Assembly (NCBI RefSeq): GCF_014621695.1
Contig: NZ_CP061281.1
Location: forward strand, 3,162,001-3,226,000
Source: Streptomyces xanthii
GTDB lineage: Bacteria; Actinomycetota; Actinomycetes; Streptomycetales; Streptomycetaceae
DNA length: 64,000 nt
Direction: 5' to 3'
The number at the start of each line of letters is the position of its first letter. Position 1 is the first letter of the stretch. The notes beneath the pieces are model-generated. The model had not been told where the DNA came from, searched no databases, and worked only from the letters and a program-made list of their open reading frames with translations. The translations under genes and the position numbers were made by a program. Below, in pieces: positions 9,679 to 18,885 of this stretch.

Positions 9679-10001
9679 CAGATGTCCTCACCCGTCCGCT
9701 TGGCAACGCGGATCTTGTTGCCCTCGTCGTCGAAGCGGTAGCCGACACGCGTGACGACCTTGTTGCCGTCCTTCTCAACGACCAGCTGGACGTTGGAGAC
9801 GTGCACCGGCGCCTCGGTGGTCACGATGCCGCCGGCCTGCGAGCCGGAAGCCGTGGGACCGGCCTTGGTGTGCTTCTTGACCCGGTTGACACCCTCGACC
9901 AGGACGCGCTCCTCGCGCGGGTAAGCGGCAATGACCTTGCCCTGCTTGCCCTTGTCCTTACCGGTGATGACCTGGACCAGGTCGCCCTTCTTGATCTTCA
10001 T
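9678..10001 (-). CDS. rplX: 50S ribosomal protein L24
   Basis: L24 has 107 aa and starts large-subunit assembly by binding the 5-prime end of 23S rRNA. The N-terminal KOW motif is [20 protein letters not shown]. It lies 2 nt after rplN and overlaps rplE by one base. Confidence 0.98.
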   Translation of the reverse strand: MKIKKGDLVQVITGKDKGKQGKVIAAYPREERVLVEGVNRVKKHTKAGPTASGSQAGGIVTTEAPVHVSNVQLVVEKDGNKVVTRVGYRFDDEGNKIRVAKRTGEDI

Positions 10002-10003
10002 GC

Positions 10004-10372
10004 TTACAGCACCTCCGGCGCGAGCGAGATGATCTTCATGAACTTCTTCTCGCGCAGCTCACGGCCCACGGGGCCGAAGATACGGGTGCCGCGAGGGTCG
10101 CCGTCGTTCTTCAGAATGACGGCGGCGTTCTCGTCGAAGCGGATGTACGAGCCGTCCGGACGGCGGCGCTCCTTGACGGTGCGAACGATGACGGCCTTGA
10201 CGACGTCACCCTTCTTCACGTTGCCGCCGGGGATCGCGTCCTTGACGGTGGCGACGATGACGTCACCGATGCCCGCGTAGCGGCGACCCGAGCCACCGAG
10301 AACACGGATGCAAAGGATCTCCTTGGCACCAGTGTTGTCGGCGACGCGAAGTCGCGACTCCTGCTGGATCAC
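10004..10372 (-). CDS. rplN: 50S ribosomal protein L14
   Basis: L14 has 122 aa and lies at the subunit interface, with L19 and bridge B8. [20 protein letters not shown] and the [20 protein letters not shown] block are canonical. A 178-nt gap holding four stem-loops precedes it. In most bacteria rpsQ and rplN are only a few bases apart or separated by one short leader. Confidence 0.98.
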   Translation of the reverse strand: MIQQESRLRVADNTGAKEILCIRVLGGSGRRYAGIGDVIVATVKDAIPGGNVKKGDVVKAVIVRTVKERRRPDGSYIRFDENAAVILKNDGDPRGTRIFGPVGRELREKKFMKIISLAPEVL

Positions 10373-10405
10373 GTCTATCTCCTGATCGTCTGCCGGTTCC
10401 CGGCG

Positions 10406-10547
10406 GGGGGTTCCCGGAGGAATCCCCCACCGAGCCTGGCGGAACTGTCCTGCGGGGTTGCCCGCAGGAATTACTTACTGTCCTGGTGGAAGACCCGCGC
10501 CCCGAGGAAAACCGGGGCGAGGGGCAGCGGGAGCGAGTGCTCCCGCT
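10406..10547 (-). promoter_or_regulatory. Cluster of four stem-loops between rpsQ and rplN
   Basis: Four inverted repeats follow each other in the rpsQ-rplN gap. They are 10406-10414 with 10419-10428 (one bulged base), 10448-10456 with 10461-10469 (9 bp perfect), 10498-10504 with 10513-10519 (7 bp perfect) and 10526-10534 with 10539-10547 (9 bp perfect). The first two contain similar GGGG-rich arms. This is the junction between the S10 and spc operons. The cluster may act as terminator, processing site or leader of the spc operon. Confidence 0.6.
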
Positions 10548-10550
10548 TGA

Positions 10551-10835
10551 TTACTTCGCCTTCTCCAGGATCTCGACGACGCGCCAGCGCTTCGTCGCGG
10601 ACAGCGGCCGGGTCTCCATGAGGAGGACACGGTCGCCGACACCCGCGGCGTTCTGCTCGTCGTGCGCCTTGAGCTTGTTCGTACGGCGGATGACCTTGCC
10701 GTACAGGGCGTGCTTGACGCGGTCCTCGACGGCGACGACGACGGTCTTGTCCATCTTGTCGCTGACGACAAGACCCTCGCGGGTCTTGCGGAAGCCGCGG
10801 GCGGCGGTCTCTTCAGTCACAGTCTTCTCGCTCAT
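10551..10835 (-). CDS. rpsQ: 30S ribosomal protein S17
   Basis: S17 has 94 aa and is an early 16S-binding OB-fold protein. The core [20 protein letters not shown] and the [20 protein letters not shown] segment are conserved. Its ATG shares one base with the rpmC stop. It is the last gene of the S10 operon before the stem-loop cluster. Confidence 0.98.
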   Translation of the reverse strand: MSEKTVTEETAARGFRKTREGLVVSDKMDKTVVVAVEDRVKHALYGKVIRRTNKLKAHDEQNAAGVGDRVLLMETRPLSATKRWRVVEILEKAK

Positions 10836-11059
10836 CAGGCGTTCTCCACCGTCTCGATGCCCAGCTCGCGCTCACGCATGAGGGTGTAGATCCGCGCGAT
10901 GTCCTTGCGGACGGCCTTGAGCCGGCCGTGGTTCTCGAGCTGACCGGTCGCCGCCTGGAAGCGGAGGTTGAACAGCTCTTCCTTGGCCTCGCGGAGCTTG
11001 TTGAGAAGCTCCTCGTTGCCCAGCTCGCGCAGCTCGGACGCCTTGGTCCCGGCCGACAT
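10835..11059 (-). CDS. rpmC: 50S ribosomal protein L29
   Basis: L29 has 74 aa, sits at the peptide exit tunnel next to L23 and forms part of the docking site for SRP and trigger factor. The two-helix hairpin ([20 protein letters not shown] ... [20 protein letters not shown]) is clear. ATG 11059 shares a base with the rplP stop. A GTG one codon upstream is the alternative start. Confidence 0.97.
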   Translation of the reverse strand: MSAGTKASELRELGNEELLNKLREAKEELFNLRFQAATGQLENHGRLKAVRKDIARIYTLMRERELGIETVENA

Positions 11060-11478
11060 CACGCCTCACCTGCTTCGCGCTTAACGATCTTGCACTTCAT
11101 CGGCAGCTTGTGGGCCGCACGAGTCAGGGCTTCACGCGCGATCTTCTCGTTGGGGTACGACAGCTCGAACATCACGCGCCCGGGCTTGACGTTGGCGATC
11201 CACCACTCCGGCGAACCCTTACCGGAACCCATGCGGGTCTCGGCAGGCTTCTTGGTGAGGGGACGGTCCGGGTAGATGTTGATCCAGACCTTGCCGCCAC
11301 GCTTGATGTGACGCGTCATGGCGATACGAGCGGCCTCGATCTGACGGTTCGTCACGTAGGCCGGGGTGAGCGCCTGGATGCCGTACTCGCCGAACGCAAC
11401 CTGCGTGCCACCCTTGGACATACCGCTGCGCTTCGGGTGGTGCTGCTTGCGGTGCTTGACCCTACGGGGGATCAGCAT
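11059..11478 (-). CDS. rplP: 50S ribosomal protein L16
   Basis: L16 has 139 aa and organises the A-site region of 23S r[23 protein letters not shown], the loop [20 protein letters not shown] and [20 protein letters not shown] match the family. It starts 5 nt after rpsC. Confidence 0.98.
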   Translation of the reverse strand: MLIPRRVKHRKQHHPKRSGMSKGGTQVAFGEYGIQALTPAYVTNRQIEAARIAMTRHIKRGGKVWINIYPDRPLTKKPAETRMGSGKGSPEWWIANVKPGRVMFELSYPNEKIAREALTRAAHKLPMKCKIVKREAGEA

Positions 11479-11483
11479 TTCGG

Positions 11484-12320
11484 TCAGGCCTCCGTTCCGG
11501 TGCTCTCAGCAGCGGGAGCGGCGGCGGGAGCGTCGGCCTTGGGGGCCTCGGCAGCCGGCGCGGACTGCTGCTGCGGCTTGCGACCGCGACCGCCACGCTC
11601 GCCACCACGGCCACCACGGGCCGGGCGGTCGTTGCCACCACGGGCCGGGCGGTTGCCGGCGCGGGCAGCGGCGTTCTCGGCGCGGACCTCGGCGATGTTC
11701 TTGACATCGCCCTTGTAGATCCAGACCTTCACGCCGATGCGGCCGAAGGTCGTCTTGGCCTCGAAGAAGCCGTAGTCCACGTTGGCGCGGAGCGTGTGCA
11801 GGGGCACACGGCCCTCGCGGTAGAACTCCGAACGGGACATCTCGGCACCGCCGAGACGACCGCCACACTGGATCTTGATGCCCTTGGCGCCCGCCTTCAT
11901 CGCCGACTGCATGCTCTTACGCATGGCGCGACGGAAGGAGACGCGGGAGGACAGCTGCTCCGCGACGGCCTGGGCCACGAGCTGAGCGTCCGTCTCGGGG
12001 TTCTTGACCTCGAGGATGTTCAGCTGGACCTGCTTGCCCGTGAGCTTCTCGAGGTCACCGCGGATGCGGTCGGCCTCGGCGCCACGGCGGCCGATGACGA
12101 TGCCGGGACGAGCGGTGTGGATGTCCACCCGCACGCGGTCACGGGTGCGCTCGATCTCAACCTTCGAGATGCCGGCGCGCTCCATGCCGGACGTCATCAT
12201 CCGACGGATGGCGACGTCTTCCTTGACGTAGTCCTTGTACAGCTTGTCGGCGTACCAACGCGACTTGAAGTCGGTCGTGACACCGAGCCGGAACCCGTGC
12301 GGGTTTACCTTCTGGCCCAT
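11484..12320 (-). CDS. rpsC: 30S ribosomal protein S3
   Basis: S3 has 278 aa and forms the mRNA entry site and helicase with S4 and S5. The KH domain carries [20 protein letters not shown]. The C-terminal domain includes [20 protein letters not shown]. The last ~60 residues are an extension made of RPARGG-type repeats followed by an Ala/Pro/Glu tail, absent in E. coli S3. It overlaps rplV by one base. Confidence 0.98.
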   Translation of the reverse strand: MGQKVNPHGFRLGVTTDFKSRWYADKLYKDYVKEDVAIRRMMTSGMERAGISKVEIERTRDRVRVDIHTARPGIVIGRRGAEADRIRGDLEKLTGKQVQLNILEVKNPETDAQLVAQAVAEQLSSRVSFRRAMRKSMQSAMKAGAKGIKIQCGGRLGGAEMSRSEFYREGRVPLHTLRANVDYGFFEAKTTFGRIGVKVWIYKGDVKNIAEVRAENAAARAGNRPARGGNDRPARGGRGGERGGRGRKPQQQSAPAAEAPKADAPAAAPAAESTGTEA

Positions 12321-12667
12321 TACCGGGTTCCTTCCTTGCTGCTGACGACCACGGTGATGTGGCTGGTCCGCTTACGGATCCGGTAGGCACGGCCCTGGGC
12401 ACGCGGACGGAACCGCTTCAGGGTCGGGCCCTCATCCACGTACGCCTCGCTGATGAACAGCGACGACGCGTCGGTGTGGTCGTAGTTGTGCGCGGCGTTG
12501 GCGATGGCGCTGTCCAGCACCTTGCCGACCGGCACGCTCGCGGCCTGCGGGGCGAAACGCAGGACCGCCTGAGCCTCCGTGGCGTCCATGCCACGGATGA
12601 GGTCCACCACGCGGCGGGCCTTCATGGGCGTGACGCGGATGTACCGCGCCTGGGCCCTGGCTTCCAT
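12320..12667 (-). CDS. rplV: 50S ribosomal protein L22
   Basis: L22 has 115 aa from ATG 12667 ([20 protein letters not shown]). Its long beta-hairpin lines the exit tunnel and is a known site of macrolide-resistance changes; it looks intact here. An in-frame ATG eight codons upstream is possible, but the family starts here. It shares one base with rpsC. Confidence 0.97.
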   Translation of the reverse strand: MEARAQARYIRVTPMKARRVVDLIRGMDATEAQAVLRFAPQAASVPVGKVLDSAIANAAHNYDHTDASSLFISEAYVDEGPTLKRFRPRAQGRAYRIRKRTSHITVVVSSKEGTR

Positions 12668-12708
12668 GGTTGTCCCTTCAATGTTCGTCATAGTCGTTCA
12701 CACCCCGC

Positions 12709-12990
12709 TTAGCGGCGCTTCGACTTGCGGTCGTCCTTGACGTGGCCGCGGAAGGTGCGGGTCGGCGAAAACTCACCGAGCTTGTGGCCGACCATCGACT
12801 CGGTGACGAACACCGGGATGTGGGTCTTGCCGTTGTGCACCGCGATCGTGTGCCCCAGCATGCTGGGGATGATCATCGAGCGCCGGGACCAGGTCTTGAT
12901 GACGTTCTTGGTGCCTGCTTCGTTCTGGGCGTCCACCTTCTTCACGAGGTGGTCGTCGACGAAGGGCCCCTTCTTGAGACTGCGCGGCAT
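12709..12990 (-). CDS. rpsS: 30S ribosomal protein S19
   Basis: S19 has 93 aa and lies in the 30S head, forming a complex with S13. [20 protein letters not shown] and the C-terminal [20 protein letters not shown] are canonical. It follows rplB after 12 nt. Confidence 0.98.
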   Translation of the reverse strand: MPRSLKKGPFVDDHLVKKVDAQNEAGTKNVIKTWSRRSMIIPSMLGHTIAVHNGKTHIPVFVTESMVGHKLGEFSPTRTFRGHVKDDRKSKRR

Positions 12991-13002
12991 CTAAACCCGC
13001 TC

Positions 13003-13839
13003 CTAGCGCTTCTTGTTCGACTTGCGGCGGCGGACGATGTACTTGTTGCTCGCCTTGTTGCGATCACGAGTACGACCCTCCTTCTTGCCCCACGGCGAGA
13101 CCGGGTGGCGACCACCGGAGGTCTTGCCTTCACCACCACCGTGCGGGTGGTCGACCGGGTTCATGACGACACCACGCACGGTCGGGCGGACGCCCTTCCA
13201 GCGCATGCGGCCGGCCTTGCCCCAGTTGATGTTCGACTGCTCGGCGTTGCCGACCTCGCCGACGGTGGCGCGGCAGCGCACGTCGACCAGGCGGATCTCA
13301 CCGGAGGGCATGCGGAGGTGGGCCATCGAGCCCTCCTTCGCGAGCAGCTGCACGGAGGCACCCGCGGAGCGGGCGAACTTGGCGCCACCGCCGGGACGGA
13401 GCTCGATCGCGTGGATCGTGGTACCGACCGGGATGTTGCGCAGCGCCAGGTTGTTGCCGGGCTTGATGTCGGCCGCCGGGCCGTTCTCGACCACGGCACC
13501 CTGGGCCAGCCCACGGGGGGCCAGGATGTAGCGCTTCTCGCCGTCCGCGTAGTGCAGGAGAGCGATACGCGCGGTGCGGTTGGGGTCGTACTCGATGTGA
13601 GCGACCTTCGCCGGCACGCCGTCCTTGTCGTGACGACGGAAGTCGATCACGCGGTAGGCGCGCTTGTGGCCACCACCCTGGTGGCGGACCGTCACGCGAC
13701 CGGAGTTGTTACGGCCGCCCTTGCTGTGCAGGGGGCGGACCAGCGACTTCTCCGGCGTGGACCGCGTGACCTCGACGAAGTCGGCGACGCTGGAGCCACG
13801 ACGGCCCGGCGTAGTCGGCTTGTACTTGCGGATTCCCAT
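13003..13839 (-). CDS. rplB: 50S ribosomal protein L2
   Basis: L2 has 278 aa and is essential for subunit association and peptidyl-transferase assembly. The OB and SH3-like domains are recognisable. The C-terminal [20 protein letters not shown] loop, which reaches towards the catalytic centre, is complete. It lies between rplW and rpsS. Confidence 0.98.
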   Translation of the reverse strand: MGIRKYKPTTPGRRGSSVADFVEVTRSTPEKSLVRPLHSKGGRNNSGRVTVRHQGGGHKRAYRVIDFRRHDKDGVPAKVAHIEYDPNRTARIALLHYADGEKRYILAPRGLAQGAVVENGPAADIKPGNNLALRNIPVGTTIHAIELRPGGGAKFARSAGASVQLLAKEGSMAHLRMPSGEIRLVDVRCRATVGEVGNAEQSNINWGKAGRMRWKGVRPTVRGVVMNPVDHPHGGGEGKTSGGRHPVSPWGKKEGRTRDRNKASNKYIVRRRKSNKKR

Positions 13840-13878
13840 TTCTCAGTCCTCGTCCGATATTCGGACCAGGGCGCTCCG

Positions 13879-14298
13879 TTAGGAGGCCTGGCCGAAGATG
13901 TCGATACGGTCGCCCTCAACGAGGGTCACGATCGCGCGCTTGGTGTTCGCACGCTGGCCGAAGCCGGTGCGGGTCCGCTTGCGCTTGCCCTGACGGTTGA
14001 TCGTGTTGACCCCGGAGACCTTGACCGAGAAGACCGCCTCGACGGCCTGCTTGATCTGGGTCTTGTTGGCACGCGGGTCGACGATGAACGTGTACTTGTT
14101 CTCGTCGAGCAGGGCGTACGACTTCTCCGAGACGACCGGACGAACGAGAACGTCACGGGGGTCCGTGTAGCTCTTGCTCAGCGGCGTGGGCTCGACAGCG
14201 ATCTTGCCCTCGGTGGCGATGCGCTTCGCCTTAGCGACGCGCGCGGCCTTGGCGGCCTTGGCGGCCTTCGAGGCGATGCTCGGGTGACGCGTAGCCAT
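13879..14298 (-). CDS. rplW: 50S ribosomal protein L23
   Basis: L23 lies at the exit tunnel and docks trigger factor and SRP. At 139 aa it is about 40 residues longer than E. coli L23 because of a basic Ala/Lys-rich N-terminal tail ([20 protein letters not shown]). The core starts at [20 protein letters not shown]. Its start overlaps the rplD stop by one base. Confidence 0.98.
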   Translation of the reverse strand: MATRHPSIASKAAKAAKAARVAKAKRIATEGKIAVEPTPLSKSYTDPRDVLVRPVVSEKSYALLDENKYTFIVDPRANKTQIKQAVEAVFSVKVSGVNTINRQGKRKRTRTGFGQRANTKRAIVTLVEGDRIDIFGQAS

Positions 14299-14951
14299 CA
14301 GGCCTCGCTCCCTTCGGTGTCAGCGGCCTTGGGGCCAGACACGAAGGACTCGAAAGCGGCCTGGGTGAAGACCACGTCGTCCGAGACGAGAACGTCGTAC
14401 GTGTTCAGCTGGCCCGGCTCCAGGATGTGGACCTGGGGCAGGTTGCGGGCGGAGAGCCACGCGGCCTCGTCGGAGCGCTCGGCGACCAGGAGCAGGTTCT
14501 TGCGCTCCGAGATCTTGCCGAACAGCGACTTGGCGGCCTTCGTGGAGACCTCGCCCTCGACCACGCCGGAGACGACGTGGATGCGAGCGTTGCGGGCCCG
14601 GTCGGTGAGGGCGTGGCGCAGGGCCGCGGCCTTCATCTTCTTCGGGGTCCGCTGCGAGTAGTCACGCGGCACGGGACCGTGCACGACGCCACCACCGGCG
14701 AACTGCGGGGCGCGGGTCGAACCCTGACGGGCGCGGCCGGTGCCCTTCTGGCGGTACGGCTTCTTGCCACCACCACGGACTTCGCCACGGGTCTTGGTCT
14801 TGTGCGTGCCCTGACGGGCAGCGGCCAGCTGCGCGACGACGACCTGGTGAAGCAGCGGAACGCTGATCTTCTCTACGTCGAAGATCTCCGCGGGGAGCTC
14901 GACGGACCCGGCCTTGTCGCCCGCCGGCGAAAGGATGTCAACAGTGCTCAT
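14298..14951 (-). CDS. rplD: 50S ribosomal protein L4
   Basis: L4 has 217 aa. Its extended loop ([20 protein letters not shown]) reaches the tunnel wall and is intact. In E. coli L4 represses the S10 operon through its leader; that mechanism is not established for actinobacteria. It follows rplC after 8 nt. Confidence 0.98.
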   Translation of the reverse strand: MSTVDILSPAGDKAGSVELPAEIFDVEKISVPLLHQVVVAQLAAARQGTHKTKTRGEVRGGGKKPYRQKGTGRARQGSTRAPQFAGGGVVHGPVPRDYSQRTPKKMKAAALRHALTDRARNARIHVVSGVVEGEVSTKAAKSLFGKISERKNLLLVAERSDEAAWLSARNLPQVHILEPGQLNTYDVLVSDDVVFTQAAFESFVSGPKAADTEGSEA

Positions 14952-14959
14952 CGGTTACC

Positions 14960-15604
14960 TCAGGCCCCCTTGGCCGCAGTGCGGACCAGGACGAGGCCGC
15001 CGTTCGGACCGGGAACCGCGCCCTTGATGAGCAGCAGACCCTTCTCCGCGTCAACGGCGTGGACGGTCAGGTTCTGGGTGGTGACCCGCTCGTTGCCCAT
15101 ACGGCCCGCCATGCGGAGGCCCTTGAACACACGGCCGGGGGTGGCGCAGCCACCGATCGAGCCCGGCTTGCGGTGCACGCGGTGGGCACCGTGAGATGCC
15201 TTGCCACCGGCGAAGTTGTGACGCTTCATGACACCGGCGAAGCCCTTGCCCTTGCTCTTGCCGGTGACGTCGACCTTGACGCCGGCCTCGAAGGTCTCGG
15301 CCGTGATCTCCTGGCCGAGGGTGTACTCGGAGGCGTCCGAGGTACGGATCTCGACGAGGTGGCGACGGGGGGTGACGTCGGCCTTGGCGAAGTGGCCCTT
15401 GAGGGGCTTGTTCACCTTGCGCGGGTCGATCTCGCCGAAGGCGATCTGGACCGACTCGTAGCCGTCGACGTCGTTCGTACGGACCTGGGTCACGACGTTC
15501 GGGCCGGCCTTGACGACGGTGACCGGAACAACACGGTTGTTCTCGTCCCACACCTGCGTCATGCCGAGCTTCTCGCCCAGGATGCCCTTGATCTGCTTAG
15601 CCAT
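14960..15604 (-). CDS. rplC: 50S ribosomal protein L3
   Basis: L3 has 214 aa and is an early 23S-binding protein whose loop approaches the peptidyl-transferase centre. [20 protein letters not shown] and the long loop [20 protein letters not shown] are conserved. It lies 17 nt after rpsJ. Confidence 0.98.
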   Translation of the reverse strand: MAKQIKGILGEKLGMTQVWDENNRVVPVTVVKAGPNVVTQVRTNDVDGYESVQIAFGEIDPRKVNKPLKGHFAKADVTPRRHLVEIRTSDASEYTLGQEITAETFEAGVKVDVTGKSKGKGFAGVMKRHNFAGGKASHGAHRVHRKPGSIGGCATPGRVFKGLRMAGRMGNERVTTQNLTVHAVDAEKGLLLIKGAVPGPNGGLVLVRTAAKGA

Positions 15605-15621
15605 TCTCAGATCACCAGCCC

Positions 15622-15930
15622 TTAGAGCTTGATCTCGATGTCGACACCGGCCGGGAGGTCGAGTCGCATCAGAGAGTCAACGGTCTTGGGGGTCGGGTCG
15701 AGAATGTCGATCAGGCGCTTGTGCGTGCGCATCTCGAAGTGCTCGCGCGAGTCCTTGTACTTGTGCGGCGACTTGATGACGCAGTACACGTTCTTCTCGG
15801 TAGGCAGCGGCACCGGGCCCGCGACCGACGCACCAGTACGCGTCACCGTCTCGACGATCTTCTTCGCCGAGGAGTCGATGACCTCGTGGTCGTAGGCCTT
15901 GAGCCGGATGCGGATCTTCTGTCCCGCCAT
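15622..15930 (-). CDS. rpsJ: 30S ribosomal protein S10
   Basis: S10 has 102 aa, sits in the 30S head, and with NusB forms the antitermination complex that acts on rRNA transcripts. [20 protein letters not shown] and the loop [20 protein letters not shown] are typical. It is the first gene of the S10 operon and is preceded by a leader with a palindromic element shared with the rpsL leader. Confidence 0.98.
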   Translation of the reverse strand: MAGQKIRIRLKAYDHEVIDSSAKKIVETVTRTGASVAGPVPLPTEKNVYCVIKSPHKYKDSREHFEMRTHKRLIDILDPTPKTVDSLMRLDLPAGVDIEIKL

Positions 15931-16496
15931 GGCTACTTAGTAGTCCTTCGTCTCGAAACGCTCTGGCTCCTGGGGGCCCTGTTTCACACTTCCTCCGACC
16001 CACGCGGTCGGGCGTGTCGCGGTGTCGCTGACAGAAATATCCGTACGGATTTCCCTGCTACAGGAACCGCGGCCCAGGGCCGCACGAGCTGGGGGGAAGA
16101 AACCCACCAGGCGCCTGGTGGAGTCCCGCGCTGAACTTCCCGGAAGATTCCCGTACGTCCGCCCCAGCGCTGCCGCAGGCGGCAGATAAGGCGACGAGTA
16201 CTGTGGGACTCGCTTCCGGTCCTCCCGGCGGGAGGCGCGCAGCATCGGCACTCAACCGAGCAACCCCGACAGTCTGCCATACGGGGCACCTCCGGGGCCA
16301 ATCGAGCCGAAGAGAGTACCCGGTGTGTGACCGAGGTCAAACCGGCCCCGCCCGGCGGCGCGCCCCGCGCGAACCGGACTCGGACAGAAGGCGCCATTCG
16401 GGCATAAGTGGGACTTTTAGCACTTACCTGGCACTGGCACCCCCCGCGACCCTGGTGGTCGGAGTTGTCCACGGGGGGACTGCCAGGGAGGCCCGA
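15931..16496. promoter_or_regulatory. Divergent control region of the S10 operon and the MFS-phosphatase gene
   Basis: This 566-nt stretch has no gene that I can support. On the S10 side it holds the leader element at 15995-16019 and a perfect 12-bp palindrome ATCCGTACGGAT at 16039-16050. On the other side TAAGTG at 16405-16410 and CACTTA at 16421-16426 form an inverted repeat. I could not assign confident -35/-10 boxes to either promoter. Confidence 0.6.
15995..16019 (-). promoter_or_regulatory. Palindromic leader element shared with rpsL
   Basis: The element contains CCGACC-N5-GGTCGG followed on the plus strand by GG(C)GTGTCG. The same 25 bp, with one difference, occurs at 31082-31106 upstream of rpsL. 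It lies 65 nt upstream of rpsJ. It may be an RNA hairpin at the start of the transcript or a protein-binding site. Confidence 0.6.
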
Positions 16497-18737
16497 GTGT
16501 TCGACCACGCCCAGGGGACGGGTGTCGTGGCCCGGAGCAAGGGCGAGCGGTTGCGGGTGCCGGGGCTCCTGCTGGCCGCCGTCGCCGCGTTCTACGTCAT
16601 CGCGCCCGTGCTCGACGCGGCCGCCGCCCCGCTCGTGCGGGCCGATCTCGGGCTCGGACCCGGGCACGAGGCCGTCGCGCGGGTGGTCGGGGTGTCGGTC
16701 ACGCTGCTCACACTGGTCGCGGCCGGGCGGGCCTGCGACGTCGTGGGCCGGCGCCGGGTGCTGCTGCGGGCGCTGGCCGTGCTGTCCGGGGCCTGCGCGC
16801 TGCTCGCGGTCGCCTTCACCGGGTGGGTGTATGTGCTGGCCCGCATCGTCATGGCCGCCGCGCTCGCCGCCGTCTTCGTGGCCTGCCTCGCCTATCTCGC
16901 CAGCGTGTACATGCCGGGGCGGGTGCGCCGGGTGACCGGATGCTGGCTCGCGGCCATGTCCACCGGCTTCATCGTCGCCGTGAACGTCGCGCCGCACGTC
17001 ACCTCCGCCGCCGGCTGGCGCCCGACGATGGCGGCCCTCGCCGTCGCGGCCGCCGGCGCGCTGCTCCTCGTACGGCACCGGCTGCCCGACGACGGGCGGC
17101 CCGAGGCGCGGCGGCCGCTCAACGACCCGGTGACGACCGGCTGTTGGACCGTGGCCGGGGCGCTGGCGGCGGCCGGGCTGCAGCTCGCGCCGCTGTGGGG
17201 CTGGGCCGATCCGCGCGTGGGCGGGGTGCTGGGCGCGGCCGCGGTCGTGGCGGTGCTCGCCCGGCTGCGCGCCCTGACCCGCAGCGGGCGCACCTCGCTG
17301 CCCGCGCGGCTCGGGGTCCCGGTGCTGGTCGCCGGGGTCACCCTGGGCTTCACCCAGACCGTCCTCGCGGTGGCCGTACCGACGCTGATGATCGCCTCGG
17401 GCGGTTCGCCGGCGGCGGGCGCGCTCGCGCTCTCGCTGTTCGGGGCGGGCGGCGCCGCGGGCAGTCTGCTGGTGGTCCGGCGGCGCGCCCTCTCCCCCGT
17501 CACGGGCTGCTCCCTGGGCCTGCCGCTCGCCGCGATCGGGCTCGCGCTGCTGCACACGCTGCTGAGCCACGGCGGGGCGTCGCTGCTCAGTGGCTGCGCC
17601 GTCGTCGCCGTGATCGGGTTCGGCATCATGCTGGCGCTGGCCCCGCGCATGGCGGGCTTCCTCACCGCGGTCCCGCACACCGACCTCGGCGGCACGATCG
17701 CGCTGCTGCCGGGCGCGATCCTGTTCGGCGCGGCCGCGGCGCAGACGATGCCGTACAGCGCGGGCGCGTCGCCCGCGCAGGCGGCGGTCACCGCGGGGCA
17801 GATGCTGTGGGTCGCCACGATCGTGGTCGCCGCGGCCGCGCTGCTGCTCGGCCGGCCCGTGGTCGCGCTCGTCGTGGCCTCGACGTCCGTCCTGCAGTAC
17901 CTGGTGGCGAAGGCGCAGACCGGCCAGTCCGTGGAGATGCTCGTCGCGCTCGGCGTCGGCGCGGCGGCCGGCGCCATCGCCTGGTCGCGGGGCCGGCTCA
18001 CGGAGCGGCTCACCCGCTCCCAGGAGACGGCGGGCGCGCTGCTGCGCGCCGTGCTCCACCCCATCCCGGGCACGCTCGGCCGGCTGCGCCTCGCGGGCCT
18101 GTACGAGCCGGCGACCGCCGACACCGGCATCGGCGGCGACTTCCTGGAGGCCCTGCACACCCCGTACGGCACCCGGGTGCTCATCGGCGACGTGCGCGGC
18201 AAGGGGCTGCAGGCGGTGCAGACGGTGACGGACCTGCTGGGCTGTTTCCGCAGTCAGGCCTACGAGACCGAGGACCTCGGGGAGCTCGCGGCGCGGCTCG
18301 ACCGGCAGGTGCTGCGGGCGGCCGAGGCGCGCGGGGACGAGGAGCTGTTCGCGACCGCGCTGCTGATCCAGCACGGTGCCGGGGCCCCACACCTGGAAGT
18401 GATCAACTGCGGTCACCCGGGGCCGGTCGCCGTGGGCCGCTCGCGCGCCGAGGAGATCGAGGGGCCCGTGCACCTGCCGCTCGGCTTCGGCACGCTCGGC
18501 GCGGTCGACGCCCACCGGGTCTCGCTGGACGACACGACGACGCTGGTCGCCTACACGGACGGGCTGAGCGAGGCGCGGAACGCGAGCGGCGAGTTCTATC
18601 CGCTCATCGACCGGCTGGCCGACGGCGCGGACGGGCCGCCCGACGCGCTCGTCGGACGGCTCGCGGACGACGTACGGAACTGGACGCACCACCTGGGCGA
18701 CGACATCGCGATCGTCGCCCTGACACCGGCGGCCTGA
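16497..18737 (+). CDS. MFS-like membrane protein fused to a SpoIIE/PP2C phosphatase
   Basis: The GTG at 16497 has GGGAGG 6 nt upstream and gives 746 aa. Residues about 20-520 contain roughly 14 hydrophobic segments and resemble a major-facilitator transporter (14-helix type). Residues about 530-740 form a complete SpoIIE-type PP2C serine/threonine phosphatase: GGDF near 546, GDVRGKG near 564, CGHPGP, then TDGLSEARN and DDIAIVAL with their metal-binding Asp residues. The enzyme should dephosphorylate a protein, in Streptomyces often an anti-sigma-factor antagonist. The membrane part could sense or move a ligand and control the phosphatase. The substrate is unknown. It is transcribed away from the S10 operon. 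Confidence 0.9.
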   Translation: MFDHAQGTGVVARSKGERLRVPGLLLAAVAAFYVIAPVLDAAAAPLVRADLGLGPGHEAVARVVGVSVTLLTLVAAGRACDVVGRRRVLLRALAVLSGACALLAVAFTGWVYVLARIVMAAALAAVFVACLAYLASVYMPGRVRRVTGCWLAAMSTGFIVAVNVAPHVTSAAGWRPTMAALAVAAAGALLLVRHRLPDDGRPEARRPLNDPVTTGCWTVAGALAAAGLQLAPLWGWADPRVGGVLGAAAVVAVLARLRALTRSGRTSLPARLGVPVLVAGVTLGFTQTVLAVAVPTLMIASGGSPAAGALALSLFGAGGAAGSLLVVRRRALSPVTGCSLGLPLAAIGLALLHTLLSHGGASLLSGCAVVAVIGFGIMLALAPRMAGFLTAVPHTDLGGTIALLPGAILFGAAAAQTMPYSAGASPAQAAVTAGQMLWVATIVVAAAALLLGRPVVALVVASTSVLQYLVAKAQTGQSVEMLVALGVGAAAGAIAWSRGRLTERLTRSQETAGALLRAVLHPIPGTLGRLRLAGLYEPATADTGIGGDFLEALHTPYGTRVLIGDVRGKGLQAVQTVTDLLGCFRSQAYETEDLGELAARLDRQVLRAAEARGDEELFATALLIQHGAGAPHLEVINCGHPGPVAVGRSRAEEIEGPVHLPLGFGTLGAVDAHRVSLDDTTTLVAYTDGLSEARNASGEFYPLIDRLADGADGPPDALVGRLADDVRNWTHHLGDDIAIVALTPAA

Positions 18738-18885
18738 GCCCTTTTCCGGGCTCGGCCGGGGGGCGTCGGCGCGACGTCCTGCGACCAGCCCGGGGCGGGC
18801 CGGGCGCAAGGCCTCGTAGTGGATGTACTCGGCGTTACGCCCGGTGTGGCCCGGCTGTGTCAGGACGTGGGCGGTGCCGCGGGCG

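Noticed and set aside
16405..16430. The TTAGCACTT-like sequence as a CIRCE heat-shock operator
   Set aside because: The partner half-site GAGTGCTAA at 9-nt spacing is missing, and no chaperone gene follows.
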